Below are positions 17,701-26,121 of a stretch of DNA of 64,000 nucleotides, one piece after another. The stretch comes from Marinobacter salsuginis (GTDB lineage: Bacteria; Pseudomonadota; Gammaproteobacteria; Pseudomonadales; Oleiphilaceae), in contig NZ_BGZH01000003.1 of the NCBI RefSeq assembly GCF_009617755.1, positions 434,001 through 498,000 on the forward strand, in the 5' to 3' direction. Made by a program: the position numbers and the translations under genes. The notes below the pieces were generated by a model. It was not told the DNA's origin, made no database searches, and saw nothing but the letters and a program-made list of their open reading frames with translations. Numbering within the stretch: position 1 is the first letter of the stretch; the number at the start of each line of letters is the position of its first letter.

Positions 17701-20700
17701 CCCCGTTTGATGCCCAGACCACCCCCAATGCCGGTCAGGAAGAAGGCGGGAGGGCCACCAATGGGGCCTTGAATGGCACCGAACACAAAGAACGAAGGCA
17801 GCCCTTTGTCGTCGCTGTATCCGCCGAACAGGGAGAGTCCATACACTCCGAAGCGACCCATCAGCATTCCGACGTAGCCGATCTGTCCGTCCAGGTCTGT
17901 TTTCAGAAGACCACCAGCGATAGACAGACCACTGAAGTCCCCGGAAACACCCAGTCCCTTCAAATCGACCGCCCAGTTGGTCAACTCGAAGACGTCACCG
18001 CCGAGCCAGTGCAGGCCAAGTTCCTCAACCGATGCCGTTAGCCCGAACAGTGAGACGCGCGCATCGAACAGCAGCGAAATCCCGGTAACGGAACCATCAA
18101 CTTCGGTGACATCAAAACCGAATTGCTCCAGGTAAAGCGGGCCCAACTGTCTCTGGATCGCCAGCCACCAGGGGCCAGGCGGATCACCTGCCCGCAATGA
18201 AATGCCAAGGTCGCCGCCCGGGTTCTTCTGAATCGCCAACGCCGGGCTGAAGGCAGGACGGGCCGAGGGCGACGCATCATTTCCGGCGTCGCTCATGATG
18301 TTGTTGGCAACCGCATTGTCGCCGCCGGCCGCCGAGGGCACGATGGCCAGCCCATCAAGCTGAACCTGAACGCCGCCGCCTAACCCTGCCGGCACGGCCT
18401 CGCCGTATAAATGAACGCCGATGGCGTCGATACTCATAATACCCAGGTTCAGCAAAGGCCCTGCGTTTTTGCCAACGCGAACGCCCAGACCGGCAATGGA
18501 GAAACCCGCATTCAGTTGAAAATCGCTGCCGACCTTTTCAACGAGCAAGATCGACAAACCCGGCGCGATTCCCGGCGACGTCACCCAGTTGGCAACCACT
18601 TCGAGATCCACCGTCGGGTCGCTACCACCGAGCGAAATGCGTTCGCCCGAGGGCAAAGACACGAAGATGCCTGCAAGATCGCCGTTGCGGGTGAAGCCGA
18701 CATCTACTTTGCCATCAATGGTAATTTTCAGGTTGTGGTCGGCCAGGTTGAAGCCGAGCTGGAACAGGCGCTTCAACAACGCTTCCGGGTCGACGATGTC
18801 GTCAAACAGGGTGGGATCCAGGGTTGGTGTGCCACCGGTGAACAGAACATTCTGCAGTGCATCAACCGCATCCGTTCCCAATGTACCAAGTGCTTCCAAC
18901 GTGACACCTGCGGCCATGGAAACAGCCTGGGACAGGAGCGCCAGGGCCACAGCTGCGGGCTCGTTGTCTTCTGTTTCACCGGACGGTGACTCTTCAACAA
19001 CAACCACCCGCGGCGGCGTCTGATTCAACGCCCACCGGAACTGAACGGACTGGTCACCCGTGCCATCAGTGACGAGACCAAGGGCGGCCATTCGAGTAAA
19101 ACCAGTGCCGGACACGCCGGCTTCAATTTTCGCTACAGGGCGAAGAATCAAACCATTGCCAACGTCGAAGCCGCTTGCCACATAGGAGACAGCAACGGCT
19201 AAGCCGCTCGCGCTGAGTCGCACCCGGTCGAATCCGACCGTTCCGACATCCGCTATCGAAAGAGCCGCGGCCAGTTCAATGGCAGGGCCCGTGGGGCTGG
19301 CATCCAGAGTGATCTCCACGGGGTCCGTGCTACCCAGAGACAGTCGACAGATTCCTGTCGAAGGCGTCGATGTCGAAACGACAGTACCCGCAGGGTCGAG
19401 AGCATTGGCCAACTGCGAAATTGCGGTAACAACCAGATTGGGCAGGCGGGATAAAAGTACCCCGGCGGGGTCTGCGGCAAAGGTCTGAATTCTGGCGTCG
19501 GCAAACTGATTGGATTCCAGGAGATCCAATGCGCTGCCCAACTCAAACACTGCCACGGCCACATTTTTTTGCAGCGACGGCGTCTGGTTGGCCCTTTCGG
19601 CAATCAATGCGTTAAGCGCGACCGGGATGGCCATACCTGCGCCAGTCGCCAGAAGTGATCCCAGGCCCGGTCCCGAAGGGTAAATCTGCATGGGCGCTGC
19701 TGGGGCAGACCGCAGGAGGTCGATGCGAACATCTGGCGAGAGGGATATAGCAACGCCCTTCCCATCAAAGGTCGCCGAACTGGAAACGAGGGTGCCAATC
19801 GAGCCGTTGGTGGCAATGGACAGGCCGCCGCCCAGGCTGATGATGACCGGAGTTGCGCCCAATGAATGACTGGTTTCGATGGCGACGGCCACATTCAGTC
19901 GGTCTGATGCCACCCCGTAGGTTACGGACACCTCATTACTGAAATCGAATCCGCCTTCGGTGAAGCCGGGTATCAACAACTGGCCGATCGCATCGAACGC
20001 CTGAATCGCCTGGCCAAACGGGTCGGCCTTCCAGGGTGCAGCGCCTGCCTTCAGCCAACCCACCGGGTCCATAAACAGCGCCCAGGGCAGCAACACCCTG
20101 CGTGAGGGCAATTCAGAAGGCGGCGCCAGCAAATCCAGGCCATCCATAATCACCTCAATGGCGACCCTTGCATCGTCAGAAGCGGTTTCGCGGAGGTGAT
20201 TAACCAATCCCGCCAGAAGCGTTGACGGAATGAACGACGCGCCCAGTTTCACCAGCGTGGCCTGCTCGGAAGTGCTTAGCGATGACAGAAGATTGATTGA
20301 CGTCGCGGACAACGAACCGGGAGTTTGCCAGGCAATAGTCAGTGCGGGTGAAACTCCGCCCGTAGCTGCACTGGCTACAAGCTCAAGACCGCCCACATCC
20401 GGCTCGATTGCGCCGATGGAGCCGGAGATGGACGCCGAGGATGCGGAAGCAAATAGCGTCAGGCCCAGTGGAACAAGGTCTGCCGCCACATGGCTTACGT
20501 CCAGTGCAAAGGCGCGGGAGTTCAGATCGACGGCAATGGTTGCCGCATCGAGTGCCCAGGATATCTCGGCGCCTGCGCCACCAAATCCTCCAAGCGCCCT
20601 GAGTGCGCCGGCAAGGCTGGCCGGAGATGCATCGACCGCCACGTTGATTGCCCCACTGGCATCCAGGATAAGCTGATCAAAACCTTCCGGATCATAACCA

Positions 20701-23700
20701 CCTCCGGCAACCAGCCCGATGTCGGCAAGCAGTTGGCTGAGATCCGGAGATGCCGCAGCCAGGCGCCCCACAACTTCGGCCAGAATCAAATGAACCTCAG
20801 ACGTGGGCAAGCTTGGCGAGGCTACGCCAGCCCCGTTTTCAATCACCCACTGGTCCCTCCGCACCCCGAAGCAGTTGGCCTCGTGCAGAACTATCCGGGC
20901 GCCAGATACCCGCGTGCTACCGGCTAAGGGCAGGTACAACCGGGCAGATACCCAGCGCACCTCAATGTCGTTCTGGCCGGCGCCCGGGCCGCCAACAAGC
21001 CAACCATCCTGAACACCGAAATGCAGATCCAGGATGATCTGCCTGTCTGTTTGCACCTCAAAACCATCGCCACCGGGGCCGCGATCGCAGGTCGCCAGTT
21101 CAAGAATGGCCCCTGCCCCGAGGAAGACGCCGCCGAGATTGGCATCAATAACCGGAAGATCCACGCCGGCGTGCAGTTTGGTTGGTGGCGTTGCCGGAGG
21201 TTCATAGGTTTCGTGGCGGTAGGCAATGGCACCGGCGACCGTTGCAGCAAGGCCCGCCTCCAGGGCTTCGGCGTCAAGGGCACCGAAAACCGCGTCTACC
21301 GGAAGGCCGGCCCGGATTGGTTGCTGGTCCGCCCGCAAAAGCTCATCAAAGCTGTCGGGTGTTAAACCAGCTACCAGGGACGCCCGGTCAAGAACATAGC
21401 CAAACTGCAGGAGGGCGTTGGATTCTCCGGCAATCTCCTCTTCGTTAATCGTCTCGGGCTCTGGTCGCTGGAGCTGCAAGAGGAGCCGTAAGGCGTCACC
21501 GCTCAACCCCGATAACAAGCCATTCAGGGAAACCGGCGCCCAGGGCGAGCCTACCGTTACCACCCGATCAATCGCAGTGATAGTACTCGCCGCCTTGATA
21601 GCAGCCGCCCCGGCGGAACCGAAGGCAACAACCGTGATGGGCGTCGCCCTATCCTGCAGCACCTCGATCAGGCGCTGGCATTGCTCGTCTATGGCACCGC
21701 GATCCGGTCTCTCTGCCGCGGCTGTTGCTGGAGTCGGCAGGCAAATGGACCAGTGTCCGTTGGCGGACCCCGGAACGCCGGGCCCGCTGACCTCTCCCCG
21801 AACATCCAGGCTGTCGCTCCCGAAACAGGTACTCCAGAGGTCCTCACAGCCCACGTAAACCACCGCATCCGGTGCGCTTCCGAAAGCTTCCTGGGGCAAC
21901 AGGTTAATGGCACCGAATGCCACAAGCTCGCGATAGCTCAAGCCTTCAATGTCGATGCCATTCACACCGGTTGGCAGCGACGCTGGGCGGCCGATCAGGC
22001 CGTCGGTGCCCGTGAAGCGATCGATTAACGCCTGAAAGCCCTCGTCCAGCCGGTTCCGGCCCGTCATCAGATCGGCGAGGTCCGGAAGCTCGGTACCTGC
22101 CGCCCGAATCGCTTCTGCAATGGAGGCCAACTCCGTCGGCTCACTGGAATCGAAATTGCCGGCTGGAGGTTGATACCGCCCGCGGTGGATGTCGCATCCA
22201 GGGTCCAGCCACACCGCAACGCCCGGCGCCCCGGGGGCAGCGGCTATAGCGGCTCGATAGGGCGTGCGTTCATTACCATTGCCCAGCGGTGCCCACTGCC
22301 GGAAGCCACTGAACAGGTATGAGAGCGGACTCATCGCCACCCGAACATTGCTGCAATTCAGTACCAGATCACCCATCCAGGATTTAAGAGCTGCTTCCGG
22401 GTCGCTCAAAAGCTGCTCAATGGACAGGCGGGCCCCCTCGCCGTTCCAGCCAACCAGGTCAGTAAGCGCGGTGATAATCGGCGAGCCCAGGCGCCGAAGC
22501 AACGCGGCAACGGCATTTTCGATGGCACCCCAATCCGGGCTGAAGCGGACCGTGCCACCGCTACTGAACTCCGGCAGCGGCAACGGAACTTCGATGGTTG
22601 AACTGTCGGATGCATCGACCGCCTCAACTTCGACTGAAAGGTCTGGCGCATCCACACGCACGGCAAATCCCGTTGAAGCCCCCCAAACCACCGAGGCACC
22701 AATCGACCGGGCCGAGACATCAACCTGTCCCATATCCAGCCTGAGGTCAGACCCATCGGCTTCCCGAAGCCGGGTACCCGCGTTTATTCGGCTCAGGAAC
22801 TCCGCATTCGGCGCCGCAAAATTCAGACGCAACAGCCTTGCACTGACAAAAACGTCTGATCGCTTGTCGTCCAGAACAGTGTTTTCGAGGCGAGCTTCCA
22901 AATCAAAATTGACCCAGTCACCGTCGATCGAAACCTCAAGCGCTACAGGGTCCAGATCAATGCTCCAGGGATCCGCTGCGGTCCCGGCGCCCGAAACACT
23001 GGTTGAGTTACCGGTTATGAGTTCCTGGGTTGACGTTAGAACAACCGCCATGGCTGCCGGCGAGGCAGCGAGTGAATTCCAGTAGGCGGCCGTTTTGCCC
23101 AGTGGGTCGGTAAGGAGTTCAATCGCCGAAGGGCCAGAGATGCCGGTAGGCGGATCAAGCCCCAGCAGTTGGGAACAGATTTCGCCGGGGCGACCGAGAG
23201 TGGCCAATGCCGAAACCAGCGCACCGTCCACCAGGCTCTCGGCGGCGTCCAGCGCGGCATCGGGAGACGACAGATCCAATAGCTCATGATTGGTGCCGCC
23301 GAGCGTAACGTTATGAGCGGTCAATGCAAAAGCCGGTTTGCCGGCGGCCAGAGTAATACCGGTTTTGATTGACCCAATTGCCGGGTCGCCCGCAAGCAGT
23401 GGCGACCCCATACCCGCTGCCTGCCCGAACACGGCAAGAAGCGACAAATTCGGCACGGCTTTGATACTGCCATCCAGGGTTGCCAGGGTCAGCAGGTCCG
23501 CCTGCGCCTTAACTTCCGCGCCGGCCTGAGGTCTGAGCGCACCCTCCAGCCAGGGCGTGATGATCAATCCCCCGGCAGCTGACGACGCCACACGCAAACC
23601 AGCGGCTCCGGCCAATGATCCGTCGCTGAACTCAATGGCGCTTCGGCCAGAATTGACGGTTCCGCCCAGCAGCGCGGCCCACTGGCCGAGCCAGGCATTG

Positions 23701-24587
23701 CGAGCAGGCGCGGAAGAAAGGATGGATTCAATCCAGCCGGTCAGCGCAGACACGCCATTTGTAATCAGGGACTCCAGCGGAAATGGCGGAATATTCGGAA
23801 CAGACCGTAAACCCGCCAAACCAGTGAGCGCCGCAAACGGTGCGGTTGCCGGATTGCTGGTGTCGAGCGCCTCGGCCTGGGCCTGAATCAGGCCCGTCAT
23901 GAATTCCAGAAAGTCGGAGCCCAGCTCGTTAATGTTATCCACGGTGAGCTCAAAATCCCTGGGTGCATTGGTGCCAGGAAGCTGAAGCCGCTCAAACCCG
24001 AGACTGAATTCCAGATCATCAGAGGGGCTGGTTGGAACGTCCACGCCTACGGCCACGGCGCCAATATAGAGGTCCCCCGGCGCAGGAGCATCGTTGGAAA
24101 TGATGACTCTGATCGCCAGTTCGATGTGCGCGTCGTCCCGGCCCAACACCAGCCAATCGGGTTGCGCCCCGGAAATATCCAGCGCTCCCGCGCCCTCCCG
24201 TTCGAACTGGAACACCGGAACATGGGCGCTCACAGAGATTGCAGGCAACGAGCTACCGCTGTCGTATTCAATGCCAAACCCTACTCTGGCGCCGTTGTCG
24301 GCCTCATCAACCACTACGAAAATGGTTGCACCGGAGTCCCTGAAAAGCGGGACCCAGACAGCTCTCCCTTGCTCTTCCCTGTCTGGCGCTCCCAGCACGT
24401 CGTCGACAAACGCAATCAGTGCCTCTCGCTGCTCATCGAGGTACATCATCGAGCTGAGACCGCGCTTGCTGCCGTTGGGATTGCCCAGTGGGTCCTGGAA
24501 CCAATCACCCTGTAGTTCGCCATCGCGGGTCAGGCCAACGGCTTCCGCCAGCGTGCCAAATACGTCGAGATTCTGATCAGCACCCAT
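14760..24587 (-). CDS. Giant 3,275-aa protein with DUF6603-like region
   Basis: One unbroken reading frame of 9.8 kb. Residues 1-880 are made of short amphipathic strands and Ala/Gly/Leu-rich helices. Around 900-1110 there is an alpha/beta-hydrolase-like stretch with VVAFGSAGAAAIK where a lipase nucleophile elbow would lie; it lacks the first glycine of GxSxG, so activity is doubtful. Residues about 1960-2580 are dense in glycine and aromatic strands (GVQVQLDGLAIV, FFLTGIGGGLGIKRGL, FVLTLGGYHPSF) and match what I remember of DUF6603, a domain of unknown function in very large proteins. The last 700 residues are more polar and may be Ig-like. There is no signal peptide, no obvious membrane helix and no RTX or autotransporter tail. 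It follows the 198-residue gene by one base. Confidence 0.65.
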   Translation of the reverse strand: MGADQNLDVFGTLAEAVGLTRDGELQGDWFQDPLGNPNGSKRGLSSMMYLDEQREALIAFVDDVLGAPDREEQGRAVWVPLFRDSGATIFVVVDEADNGARVGFGIEYDSGSSLPAISVSAHVPVFQFEREGAGALDISGAQPDWLVLGRDDAHIELAIRVIISNDAPAPGDLYIGAVAVGVDVPTSPSDDLEFSLGFERLQLPGTNAPRDFELTVDNINELGSDFLEFMTGLIQAQAEALDTSNPATAPFAALTGLAGLRSVPNIPPFPLESLITNGVSALTGWIESILSSAPARNAWLGQWAALLGGTVNSGRSAIEFSDGSLAGAAGLRVASSAAGGLIITPWLEGALRPQAGAEVKAQADLLTLATLDGSIKAVPNLSLLAVFGQAAGMGSPLLAGDPAIGSIKTGITLAAGKPAFALTAHNVTLGGTNHELLDLSSPDAALDAAESLVDGALVSALATLGRPGEICSQLLGLDPPTGISGPSAIELLTDPLGKTAAYWNSLAASPAAMAVVLTSTQELITGNSTSVSGAGTAADPWSIDLDPVALEVSIDGDWVNFDLEARLENTVLDDKRSDVFVSARLLRLNFAAPNAEFLSRINAGTRLREADGSDLRLDMGQVDVSARSIGASVVWGASTGFAVRVDAPDLSVEVEAVDASDSSTIEVPLPLPEFSSGGTVRFSPDWGAIENAVAALLRRLGSPIITALTDLVGWNGEGARLSIEQLLSDPEAALKSWMGDLVLNCSNVRVAMSPLSYLFSGFRQWAPLGNGNERTPYRAAIAAAPGAPGVAVWLDPGCDIHRGRYQPPAGNFDSSEPTELASIAEAIRAAGTELPDLADLMTGRNRLDEGFQALIDRFTGTDGLIGRPASLPTGVNGIDIEGLSYRELVAFGAINLLPQEAFGSAPDAVVYVGCEDLWSTCFGSDSLDVRGEVSGPGVPGSANGHWSICLPTPATAAAERPDRGAIDEQCQRLIEVLQDRATPITVVAFGSAGAAAIKAASTITAIDRVVTVGSPWAPVSLNGLLSGLSGDALRLLLQLQRPEPETINEEEIAGESNALLQFGYVLDRASLVAGLTPDSFDELLRADQQPIRAGLPVDAVFGALDAEALEAGLAATVAGAIAYRHETYEPPATPPTKLHAGVDLPVIDANLGGVFLGAGAILELATCDRGPGGDGFEVQTDRQIILDLHFGVQDGWLVGGPGAGQNDIEVRWVSARLYLPLAGSTRVSGARIVLHEANCFGVRRDQWVIENGAGVASPSLPTSEVHLILAEVVGRLAAASPDLSQLLADIGLVAGGGYDPEGFDQLILDASGAINVAVDASPASLAGALRALGGFGGAGAEISWALDAATIAVDLNSRAFALDVSHVAADLVPLGLTLFASASSASISGSIGAIEPDVGGLELVASAATGGVSPALTIAWQTPGSLSATSINLLSSLSTSEQATLVKLGASFIPSTLLAGLVNHLRETASDDARVAIEVIMDGLDLLAPPSELPSRRVLLPWALFMDPVGWLKAGAAPWKADPFGQAIQAFDAIGQLLIPGFTEGGFDFSNEVSVTYGVASDRLNVAVAIETSHSLGATPVIISLGGGLSIATNGSIGTLVSSSATFDGKGVAISLSPDVRIDLLRSAPAAPMQIYPSGPGLGSLLATGAGMAIPVALNALIAERANQTPSLQKNVAVAVFELGSALDLLESNQFADARIQTFAADPAGVLLSRLPNLVVTAISQLANALDPAGTVVSTSTPSTGICRLSLGSTDPVEITLDASPTGPAIELAAALSIADVGTVGFDRVRLSASGLAVAVSYVASGFDVGNGLILRPVAKIEAGVSGTGFTRMAALGLVTDGTGDQSVQFRWALNQTPPRVVVVEESPSGETEDNEPAAVALALLSQAVSMAAGVTLEALGTLGTDAVDALQNVLFTGGTPTLDPTLFDDIVDPEALLKRLFQLGFNLADHNLKITIDGKVDVGFTRNGDLAGIFVSLPSGERISLGGSDPTVDLEVVANWVTSPGIAPGLSILLVEKVGSDFQLNAGFSIAGLGVRVGKNAGPLLNLGIMSIDAIGVHLYGEAVPAGLGGGVQVQLDGLAIVPSAAGGDNAVANNIMSDAGNDASPSARPAFSPALAIQKNPGGDLGISLRAGDPPGPWWLAIQRQLGPLYLEQFGFDVTEVDGSVTGISLLFDARVSLFGLTASVEELGLHWLGGDVFELTNWAVDLKGLGVSGDFSGLSIAGGLLKTDLDGQIGYVGMLMGRFGVYGLSLFGGYSDDKGLPSFFVFGAIQGPIGGPPAFFLTGIGGGLGIKRGLRVPDDLSKFGEYPFIKALDPAASVSSDPLEELRKLAEYFPPEPGNFWFAAGISFTSFSLVDGVAVLSVSVGNGLELNLFGLARMALPRPQAALVSIELGLLARFSSSEGLFLIQAQLTDNSWLLYPEVRLTGGFAFATWWLGPNAGQFVLTLGGYHPSFQRDGYPIVARLGLQWRVSNAIVIKGGSYFALTSEALMAGVEVEVSADFGFAWARIAFGANAIVYFDPFYFMADAYARISAGVKIKTFLGTIRISISLGARIEVEGPDFRGKATIEVGPCDIKVKFGSSREIRGIFVGWDEFVPKYLEETAPGRARTLSGAAGKGALPASTEGETSAPSSDGSYERPFEVFAEFEVSVVATGPVTRFDFNNPAIDKDITPKLPSGAAVAMGLSPMNAAGLKGELEIRLERRVGNTWTDRTSDLRPLVEGMRDEKTAEEGPTYGLEAFPIGVWGPPEDPEQPSSPIPKGDVIFAGSRLKMVAEADMSSQTGPEIDYYRVEAGRRPLPLSAAGTLRADNLNRATALGVVAESASIEEAFIEARKYLFADGTGALPEGLLATGQRSAKAQAIYENSRTAPPMFGTLMDGLEASNASNGSTAFMSLDESPRVIKPTKPFVTGFMSNGAGVALRDATTTVADKRIKRRPAPSTESVRGRLGRSLPIKLNTTHAPSSFNDLTVVVRGSVPRTSVTSASQTYLGGRVGSGAGAAYVKGLGTEAGPVPQAPGSKLRPGDIVTMRSPDAAIDGEDTRPELKITGAARVVMLLGNGAVVADEQVQDRQIAVPKHTATIAVQASGGGDGRPTGLRIVGWHDQSRLVRLTGRSALGAGCVLSLNGTAGKASVGWHLAQDVVRGAAAVSTRFDQTVTCVGVILKAGEGRSASDVEIELHGARHLRQPVQPVVVQAGARSVLLFEINALAGHSGVSVRALQGGAREIAGMIGAVASAEAMAELIAEKGLPATVSRLRAVGGSNCEIEWVPAQDD

Positions 24588-24588
24588 G

Positions 24589-25185
24589 TCAGACTCCCGG
24601 CATCAGTGAAAACCGGGCAACAGGTTGCACCAGCATTTTGTTCGGCGCTGCGGCAATAGCGCCGGGTACAAGCGGCAATCCACGCTTATCGTTACCAACC
24701 TCTGCGCAGAGCACAGAAGCCACCTCAAGCACGGATTCCCAGGCGAACGCCTGAATTGCATCCCGCCAGGCCAATATCAGCTCTTCCGGACCCTCCAGGT
24801 CTTCGAACGTGGACATTACAAGACCGCTCGGCGACTGTTTGGTGCCAACGCCAATCGGTACCGGAATGCGTAGCTTTCCATGCTCCTCGCACTCCGCTGT
24901 CACCGTTACGGTGATAACGCCGCTGGAGAATTGAATACGGGTTTGATCGCTGTGGATGAGCAGCTCGCTGTCGCCTTTGGTCCAGACAACCAGGGGCGTG
25001 CTGTTTCTTGGCAGGTCCAGAACAAGGCGAACCACTTCCGAAAGCAAACGCTGAACGTCTTTGCCGGGAACAGTCAGCAGGTCTGGAGACAGGTCGCCGA
25101 CATCAAGCAGGACGTCAGCGTCTATGCGGTTAAGCCAATCGAATTGGGAAAAATCGACGGTAGTAAATCGGGCGGACGTTGCCAT
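24589..25185 (-). CDS. Hypothetical first gene of the giant-protein operon (198 aa)
   Basis: A 198-residue protein with no recognised family. I chose the ATG at 25,185 because a GAGGGA ribosome binding site lies just upstream; an ATG at 25,245 would add 20 residues but lacks a good site. The protein begins MATSARFTTVDFSQFDWLN and is predicted to be a mix of helices and strands, with an acidic middle (SDQTRIQFSSGVITVTVTAECEE in part). Its stop is separated by a single base from the start of the 3,275-residue gene (TGACATG), so the two are coupled. As the promoter-proximal small gene it may be a chaperone or adaptor for the giant; that is a guess. Confidence 0.55.
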   Translation of the reverse strand: MATSARFTTVDFSQFDWLNRIDADVLLDVGDLSPDLLTVPGKDVQRLLSEVVRLVLDLPRNSTPLVVWTKGDSELLIHSDQTRIQFSSGVITVTVTAECEEHGKLRIPVPIGVGTKQSPSGLVMSTFEDLEGPEELILAWRDAIQAFAWESVLEVASVLCAEVGNDKRGLPLVPGAIAAAPNKMLVQPVARFSLMPGV

Positions 25186-25355
25186 AGCGATCCCTCGCAG
25201 CGATTGTCTTGCGCAGGTTTCGAGACCGGCCGGAAAAACATCCATATTCTCCGTGGTAGCCGGACTGCAGCATCAAAACCCTGTTGCGTAAATTTGAGCC
25301 GAAAGGCCCATGGAAACAGCAAACAGCGTCATGAATTCAAGCTATGACTTAGAGG

Positions 25356-25383
25356 AGTATAGGCAGGGACAAGGAGGGTGCAA
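25356..25383 (-). promoter_or_regulatory. Candidate sigma-70 promoter for the giant-protein operon
   Basis: On the minus strand, TTGCAC (25378-25383) and TATACT (25356-25361) are separated by 16 bp, in an AT-richer stretch about 170 bp upstream of the first operon gene. This is the only good promoter-like pair I see in the 277-bp gap before the operon. No operator is obvious. Confidence 0.35.
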
Positions 25384-25522
25384 AAAATTGGAGAAAATTA
25401 ATTCATATATGCACATAAATCATACACAGTGGCGCCGTTTTCTGCCCCGTAACGGGCTTGTTTCACGGCTTTGCAACGGAGGCGAAACCGCAAGGGACAA
25501 TCCGTCGCCCTGCCTGCGATTG

Positions 25523-25882
25523 TTATACTTTTGGCTCTGACCACACGGCATATTCATTGCCATTTGGATCATTGAAGTGAAAACGGCGGCCACCTGGAAA
25601 AGTAAAAATATCCTTGACGATCTTTCCCCCAGATAACTCTACCTTTTCAAGAGTAGCTTCCAAGTCGGTACTAAAAAGGACAACCAGCACACTTCCATGG
25701 TCCGTCGTGGCTACCTTATCTGACTTGAAAAAACCGCCATCCAGTCCAGCATTCTCGATCGATACGTACTCGGGGCCATAGTCAATAAACGACCACCCAA
25801 AGGCATCACCAAAGAACCTTTTTGTGGCTTCCAGGTCCCTGGAAGGCATCTCAACATAATTGATCTTACCGGTTTCTTTCAC
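25523..25882 (-). CDS. VOC-superfamily (glyoxalase/bleomycin-resistance-like) protein
   Basis: A 119-residue single-domain protein of the vicinal oxygen chelate fold: an N-terminal NYVEMPSRDLEATKRFFGDAF signature in part, central strands, and a C-terminal RRFHFNDPNGNEYAVWSE typical of glyoxalase-like proteins. Glu near the C-terminus and the N-terminal acidic residue are plausible metal ligands. Translation starts at GTG, 7 nt after a strong AAGGAGG site. It is isolated on the minus strand, between the giant-protein operon promoter region and an IS110 remnant whose left end lies just upstream. Members of this subgroup are often annotated only as VOC family proteins; the substrate is unknown. 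Confidence 0.8.
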   Translation of the reverse strand: MKETGKINYVEMPSRDLEATKRFFGDAFGWSFIDYGPEYVSIENAGLDGGFFKSDKVATTDHGSVLVVLFSTDLEATLEKVELSGGKIVKDIFTFPGGRRFHFNDPNGNEYAVWSEPKV

Positions 25883-25906
25883 AGCTTCCTCCTTGATGCG
25901 TAGCGA

Positions 25907-26121
25907 ATGATATGGACTCCCCCTGCTCCCACGGCATCAATGTGCCACATTGAGGATGTCTGACGTCTTCAACCAAAAGCAGGGAGAATCATCATGAATG
26001 TTACAACCATCGGCATCGATCTGGCGAAAACTGTGTTCAGTATTCATGGCACAAATCAACACGCAAGGTCGTGGTTCGCAAACGCATCATCATCCTTGCC
26101 CGGAACAAACTGGAGCTATTT
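25907..26121 (+). pseudogene. Truncated, frameshifted IS110-family transposase 5' end
   Basis: The ATG at 25,994 opens MNVTTIGIDLAKTVFSIHG, the typical DEDD N-terminus of IS110-family transposases with its first catalytic Asp. After codon 22 a one-base deletion shifts the frame; in the next frame the match continues (GKVVVRKR, then a KLELF-like end) to about 26,121, where similarity stops. So only about 43 of the usual 330-400 codons remain. The 85 bp upstream look like an IS110 left end (GGACTCCCCCTGCTCCCACGG in part, then a GGGAGAATCATC leader). It is inactive. It ends exactly at GTTACGC, the likely core of an integron attC site, which makes the junction interesting. Confidence 0.7.

Noticed and set aside
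21560..21720. Active lipase domain in the 3,275-residue protein
   Set aside because: The elbow lacks the canonical GxSxG spacing and no catalytic His/Asp pair could be placed with confidence, so it is described only as hydrolase-like.
14760..25185. Contractile injection system or tailocin
   Set aside because: No sheath, tube, baseplate, spike or AAA+ ATPase motif is visible in any of the nine proteins.
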